DNA of 64,000 bases from Paeniglutamicibacter kerguelensis. GTDB taxonomy: Bacteria; Actinomycetota; Actinomycetes; Actinomycetales; Micrococcaceae. This document shows, piece after piece, positions 61,532-64,000 of this stretch. The translations under genes and the position numbers were made by a program. Location: NCBI RefSeq assembly GCF_017876535.1, contig NZ_JAGIOF010000004.1:451525-515524 (forward strand), written 5' to 3'. The notes under the pieces are model-generated. The model searched no databases and had not been told where the DNA came from. It saw only the letters and a list, made by a program, of their open reading frames with translations. Position 1 is the first letter of the stretch. The number at the start of each line of letters is the position of its first letter.

Positions 61532-63538
61532 TTACCAGATCTTTACGCGGTCTTCCGGATCCAGCCACATTCCGTCACCAGGCTTGGTTCCGAATGCCTC
61601 ATGGAAGGCGTCCATGTTCTTCGGAACCTGGTTGCAGCGGAACTCGCCCGGCGAATGCGGATCAGTAGTAATTCGAGTGACCATGGTTTCCGGACGCATC
61701 AAGGTACGCCAGCATTCAGCCCAAGAGTAGAAGAACCGCTGATCGCCAGTGAGCCCGTCGACAACCTCATCAAGTTCCACGCCGTTTGCTGCAAGATCCA
61801 TCTTGTAAGCGGTGTAGGCGATGCCCAGTCCGCCAAGATCGCCGATGTTTTCGCCCAGGGTCAGTTTGCCATTGACGTGGTGCTCGGGCGCTTCTGGCGG
61901 CACAAGCGCATCATATTGCTCGACAAGCTTTCCGGTCAGTGCGTCGAAGGCCGCACGGTCCTCGTCGGTCCACCAATTCTTCAGTTCACCGGTCCCGTCG
62001 AATTGGGACCCTTGGTCGTCAAAGCCGTGACCGATCTCGTGGCCAATTACGGCGCCGATTGCCCCGTAGTTCGCTGCGGCGTCTCGATCTGCGTCAAAGA
62101 AAGGGAAGCGCAAGATGGCTGCAGGGAATGCGATCTCGTTGAGCAGCGGGTGGTAGTAGGCATTGACGGTCTGCGGGTACATGAACCAAAGTTCGCGATT
62201 GACTCCGTCATCGATCTTCTTCAGCTCGCGCAGGAACTCGAATTCGTTAGAGGCAGCAACGTTGGAAATAACGTCATCTGCAACCGCGGCAATCGAGGAA
62301 TAGTCGATCCATTCATTGGGGTAGCCGATCTTGGAGCGGAACATCGAGAGTTTCTCGAGGGCCTTCTCCTTGGTTTCAGGGCTCATCCATTCAAGGTTGG
62401 CAATGGAAATCCTATAAGCGTCAATCAGCTTGGCGACCAATGCCTCCATCTTGTCCTTGCTGCGCTGCGGGAAGTGCTCTGCCACGTACAGCTGACCAAT
62501 ATCTTCGCCAACAGATCCTTCAGTAAAGGCAACACCGCGCTTCCAACGCTCACGCAGCTCCTGTACACCGGACAGCTTTGCCGAATAGAAGGAGAAGTTC
62601 TCGTTGACGAAAGCGCTCGACAGGTATGGCGCATTTGAGCGAATCAGTTGGACGGCAAGCCAGTGCTGCCAGGATTCCAATGGAGCATCGCGCAAGATTT
62701 CTTCAAGGCCGCTGAGGTAGCTGGGTTGCCACACATCGACCTCGTTGTAGTACTTCTCGGCGATGCCAGCGCCCTGCAGCCAAAGCTCGAGGGAAGGAAC
62801 GAGTTCAAGCAGCTGCTTGTTGCTCATCAAGTTGTATCGGGCTTGTGCATCCCGGCATTTCACGCGGTCCCAGTGGTGCGAAGCAAGCTTGGTTTCCAAG
62901 TCGATGACGGCTTGGGCTGCCGCTTCGGTGTCCTTCAGCTCACCCAATGCCATCAAACGGGCGAGGTGCTCCTGATATTCTCCACGAAGTTCGGCAAACT
63001 GCTCCTCGCGGTAGTACGACTCGTCGGGCAATCCGAGGCCGCCCTGTGTGAAGGTCAGCAGGTTACGCTCAGGGGCGCCTGCATCCGAGCTCGCGCCAGC
63101 CTGGATGAACCCTGATACTCCGCGTCGATAAAACGAGCCACTCAGACGTATGAGTTCCTCGATGTTGGTGGTCTCATAGATTGCTGAGACATCCGCACGG
63201 ATCGGCTCGACACCGTTTGCTTCGATTCGCGCCTCGTCCATGAAGCTCGTGTAGATATTGGCAATACGCTCTTTGCGCCCGTCGATTTCCCCGGCGTTCT
63301 GAAGGGTTTCCTCTTGCGCAGCTTCAATGATGGCGCGCACCGCCGCCTCGGAGTCATCGCGCAAGGCCATGAAGGACCCATAGGTGCCTTGATCCGCGGG
63401 GATCTGAGCAGTGCTCAGCCAGGAACCGTTGGCATGACGATATAGGTCGTCCTGGGGGCGCACGTTCTCGTCCCGATGGCTCGTACGAACTGTCGACGTC
63501 TCTGCTTCATTGGCTGGAACTAGAGATTTGGCGTTCAT
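61532..63538 (-). CDS. M13-family zinc metallopeptidase (neprilysin/PepO/Zmp1-like)
   Basis: 668 residues. Zinc site HEIGH (500-504) in VIGHEIGHGFDDQGSQFDG, with the third ligand Glu in GENIGDLGGLGIAY, and the C-terminal R-V-K-I-W-like end of M13 enzymes. No signal peptide is visible, so it should be cytosolic or secreted by an unknown route, as for mycobacterial Zmp1. It degrades peptides. ATG at 63538 chosen because AGAGGA is 6 nt upstream; ATG 63541 and GTG 63553 are alternatives. Confidence 0.93.
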   Translation of the reverse strand: MNAKSLVPANEAETSTVRTSHRDENVRPQDDLYRHANGSWLSTAQIPADQGTYGSFMALRDDSEAAVRAIIEAAQEETLQNAGEIDGRKERIANIYTSFMDEARIEANGVEPIRADVSAIYETTNIEELIRLSGSFYRRGVSGFIQAGASSDAGAPERNLLTFTQGGLGLPDESYYREEQFAELRGEYQEHLARLMALGELKDTEAAAQAVIDLETKLASHHWDRVKCRDAQARYNLMSNKQLLELVPSLELWLQGAGIAEKYYNEVDVWQPSYLSGLEEILRDAPLESWQHWLAVQLIRSNAPYLSSAFVNENFSFYSAKLSGVQELRERWKRGVAFTEGSVGEDIGQLYVAEHFPQRSKDKMEALVAKLIDAYRISIANLEWMSPETKEKALEKLSMFRSKIGYPNEWIDYSSIAAVADDVISNVAASNEFEFLRELKKIDDGVNRELWFMYPQTVNAYYHPLLNEIAFPAAILRFPFFDADRDAAANYGAIGAVIGHEIGHGFDDQGSQFDGTGELKNWWTDEDRAAFDALTGKLVEQYDALVPPEAPEHHVNGKLTLGENIGDLGGLGIAYTAYKMDLAANGVELDEVVDGLTGDQRFFYSWAECWRTLMRPETMVTRITTDPHSPGEFRCNQVPKNMDAFHEAFGTKPGDGMWLDPEDRVKIW

Positions 63539-63700
63539 CATTGTCCTCTTCACATGAGCGGGCTCATTCCCATAGGTAGGGGTTCGAGCGATATGTCCGG
63601 GGTCTCACTGATTCACTTTACGCGTCTGAAACAAGAATTTGAGACTATTTTTCTTCGTTACTCCAGCGGTGAACCAACCACTGTTTGCATCCTTAGCTAG

Positions 63701-63723
63701 TTATCCACAGCGCTTGTGGATAA
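63701..63723. promoter_or_regulatory. Inverted pair of consensus DnaA boxes
   Basis: TTATCCACA-GCGCT-TGTGGATAA: both arms equal the E. coli-type consensus DnaA box. It lies in an AT-rich stretch upstream of the peptidase gene. A DnaA-titration or DnaA-regulated promoter role is possible; the window has no dnaA, dnaN or parAB, so an origin is unlikely. Confidence 0.5.
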
Positions 63724-63802
63724 GAGAAAAGGCGCCGGGGGCGGTGCGGCCCGCACGGGACGCCGGCCGGGAAGGACCCCCCGGCCCCCGGGCGGCGGTC
63801 CC

Positions 63803-63912
63803 GTTAAAGGGAAAAGGCCCCCGCAACGTGCGGGGGCCGGGGGCGGGGCGGGGCGGGGCGGTTAAAAGGGAAAAGGCCCCCCGCAACGTGCGGGGGCCGG
63901 GGGCCGGCCACC
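63803..63912. repeat. Tandem GC-rich hairpin repeat, two copies
   Basis: Each copy has TTAAA(A)GGGAAAAGG, a hairpin GGCCCCCGC-AACGT-GCGGGGGCC, and a G-rich tail with GGGGC. The second copy starts about 50 bp after the first. Read on the minus strand each hairpin is followed by TTTTCCC, so they could be tandem terminators for a gene beyond the right edge. Confidence 0.6.
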
Positions 63913-64000
63913 GGAGGCCCGGCAGGAACCCCGCACCCGACTGGGAAGCGCCCCCATCCCCCACAACCCCCACCACCGACACCGGCCCGGTGCAGCCAGG

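Larger units (their letters stand above)
63539..64000. other. Right-end intergenic region
   Basis: 462 bp with no supported gene. AT-rich first half with an inverted pair of DnaA boxes at 63701-63723, then a very GC-rich half with two copies of a hairpin-containing repeat (63803-63912). A gene may begin or end beyond the window. Confidence 0.6.

Noticed and set aside
63539..63723. Replication origin
   Set aside because: Only two DnaA boxes and no dnaA, dnaN, gyrB, rpmH or parAB nearby; lysS-clpC context is not origin-proximal as far as can be seen.
63701..63982. 93-codon minus-strand open frame at the right end
   Set aside because: It translates the tandem hairpin repeat (repeated PAPGPRTLRG) and covers the DnaA boxes. 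There is no start-site support.

Overview
The window comes from the chromosome of a high-GC actinobacterium, most likely Micrococcaceae (Arthrobacter / Paeniglutamicibacter group). This rests on the strong G/C third-position bias, actinobacteria-specific genes (lsr2, a HelR-type RNA polymerase recycling ATPase, an Rv2747-type argA) and the gene orders radA-disA-mutY and lysS-lsr2-clpC-argA. No insertion sequence, phage gene or CRISPR array was seen.

Layout. 0-4.5 kb: a truncated thiamine-diphosphate enzyme, helR behind a rifamycin-associated-type inverted repeat, a siderophore-interacting flavoprotein and tRNA-Lys(TTT). 4.5-14 kb: a FetB-like permease, a DUF47/Pit phosphate transporter pair, a PadR/HAAS pair, and the high-affinity phosphate operon pstSCAB with a PHO box of 11-nt repeats. 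14-19.7 kb: housekeeping genes (FUSC exporter, radA, disA, mutY). 20-25.7 kb: beta-oxidation type genes (acyl-CoA dehydrogenase, enoyl-CoA hydratase, FabG-like SDR, MaoC hydratase, thiolase). 25.8-53.1 kb: a large accessory catabolic island. 53.5-63.5 kb: YeiH/LysR pair, argA, clpC, lsr2, lysS and an M13 peptidase. The last 450 bp hold an inverted pair of consensus DnaA boxes and two GC-rich hairpin repeats.

The island is the most interesting part. It has five transcription units. (1) A reductase - CYP199-like P450 - amidase - three small alpha/beta-barrel or heme-binding-like proteins operon (minus, 31.5 to 25.8 kb). (2) A Tat-lipoprotein solute-binding protein (minus). (3) An eight-gene operon (minus, 43.4 to 33.4 kb): ADP-forming acyl-CoA ligase, a three-subunit biotin carboxylase with a non-standard carboxyltransferase motif, a quinone oxidoreductase-like reductase, a second near-identical binding protein, an APH-type kinase and an ACAD10/11-like dehydrogenase. 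(4) SDR - ABC permease - SDR - LysR (minus). (5) ABC ATPase - hydrolase - HAPMO-like Baeyer-Villiger monooxygenase - hydrolase - SDR (plus). Two promoter regions share a 13-bp LysR-type palindrome (TATC-N5-GATA). My inference is a regulon for import and oxidation of an aromatic or alicyclic acid or ketone: hydroxylation or demethylation by P450, oxygen insertion by the BVMO, ester or lactone hydrolysis, CoA activation, phosphorylation and elimination of a hydroxyacyl-CoA, then carboxylation and thiolysis. The substrate cannot be read from sequence, and no ring-cleavage dioxygenase is present.

Start codons were chosen from Shine-Dalgarno spacing and family N-termini where several were possible; positions of domains are approximate.
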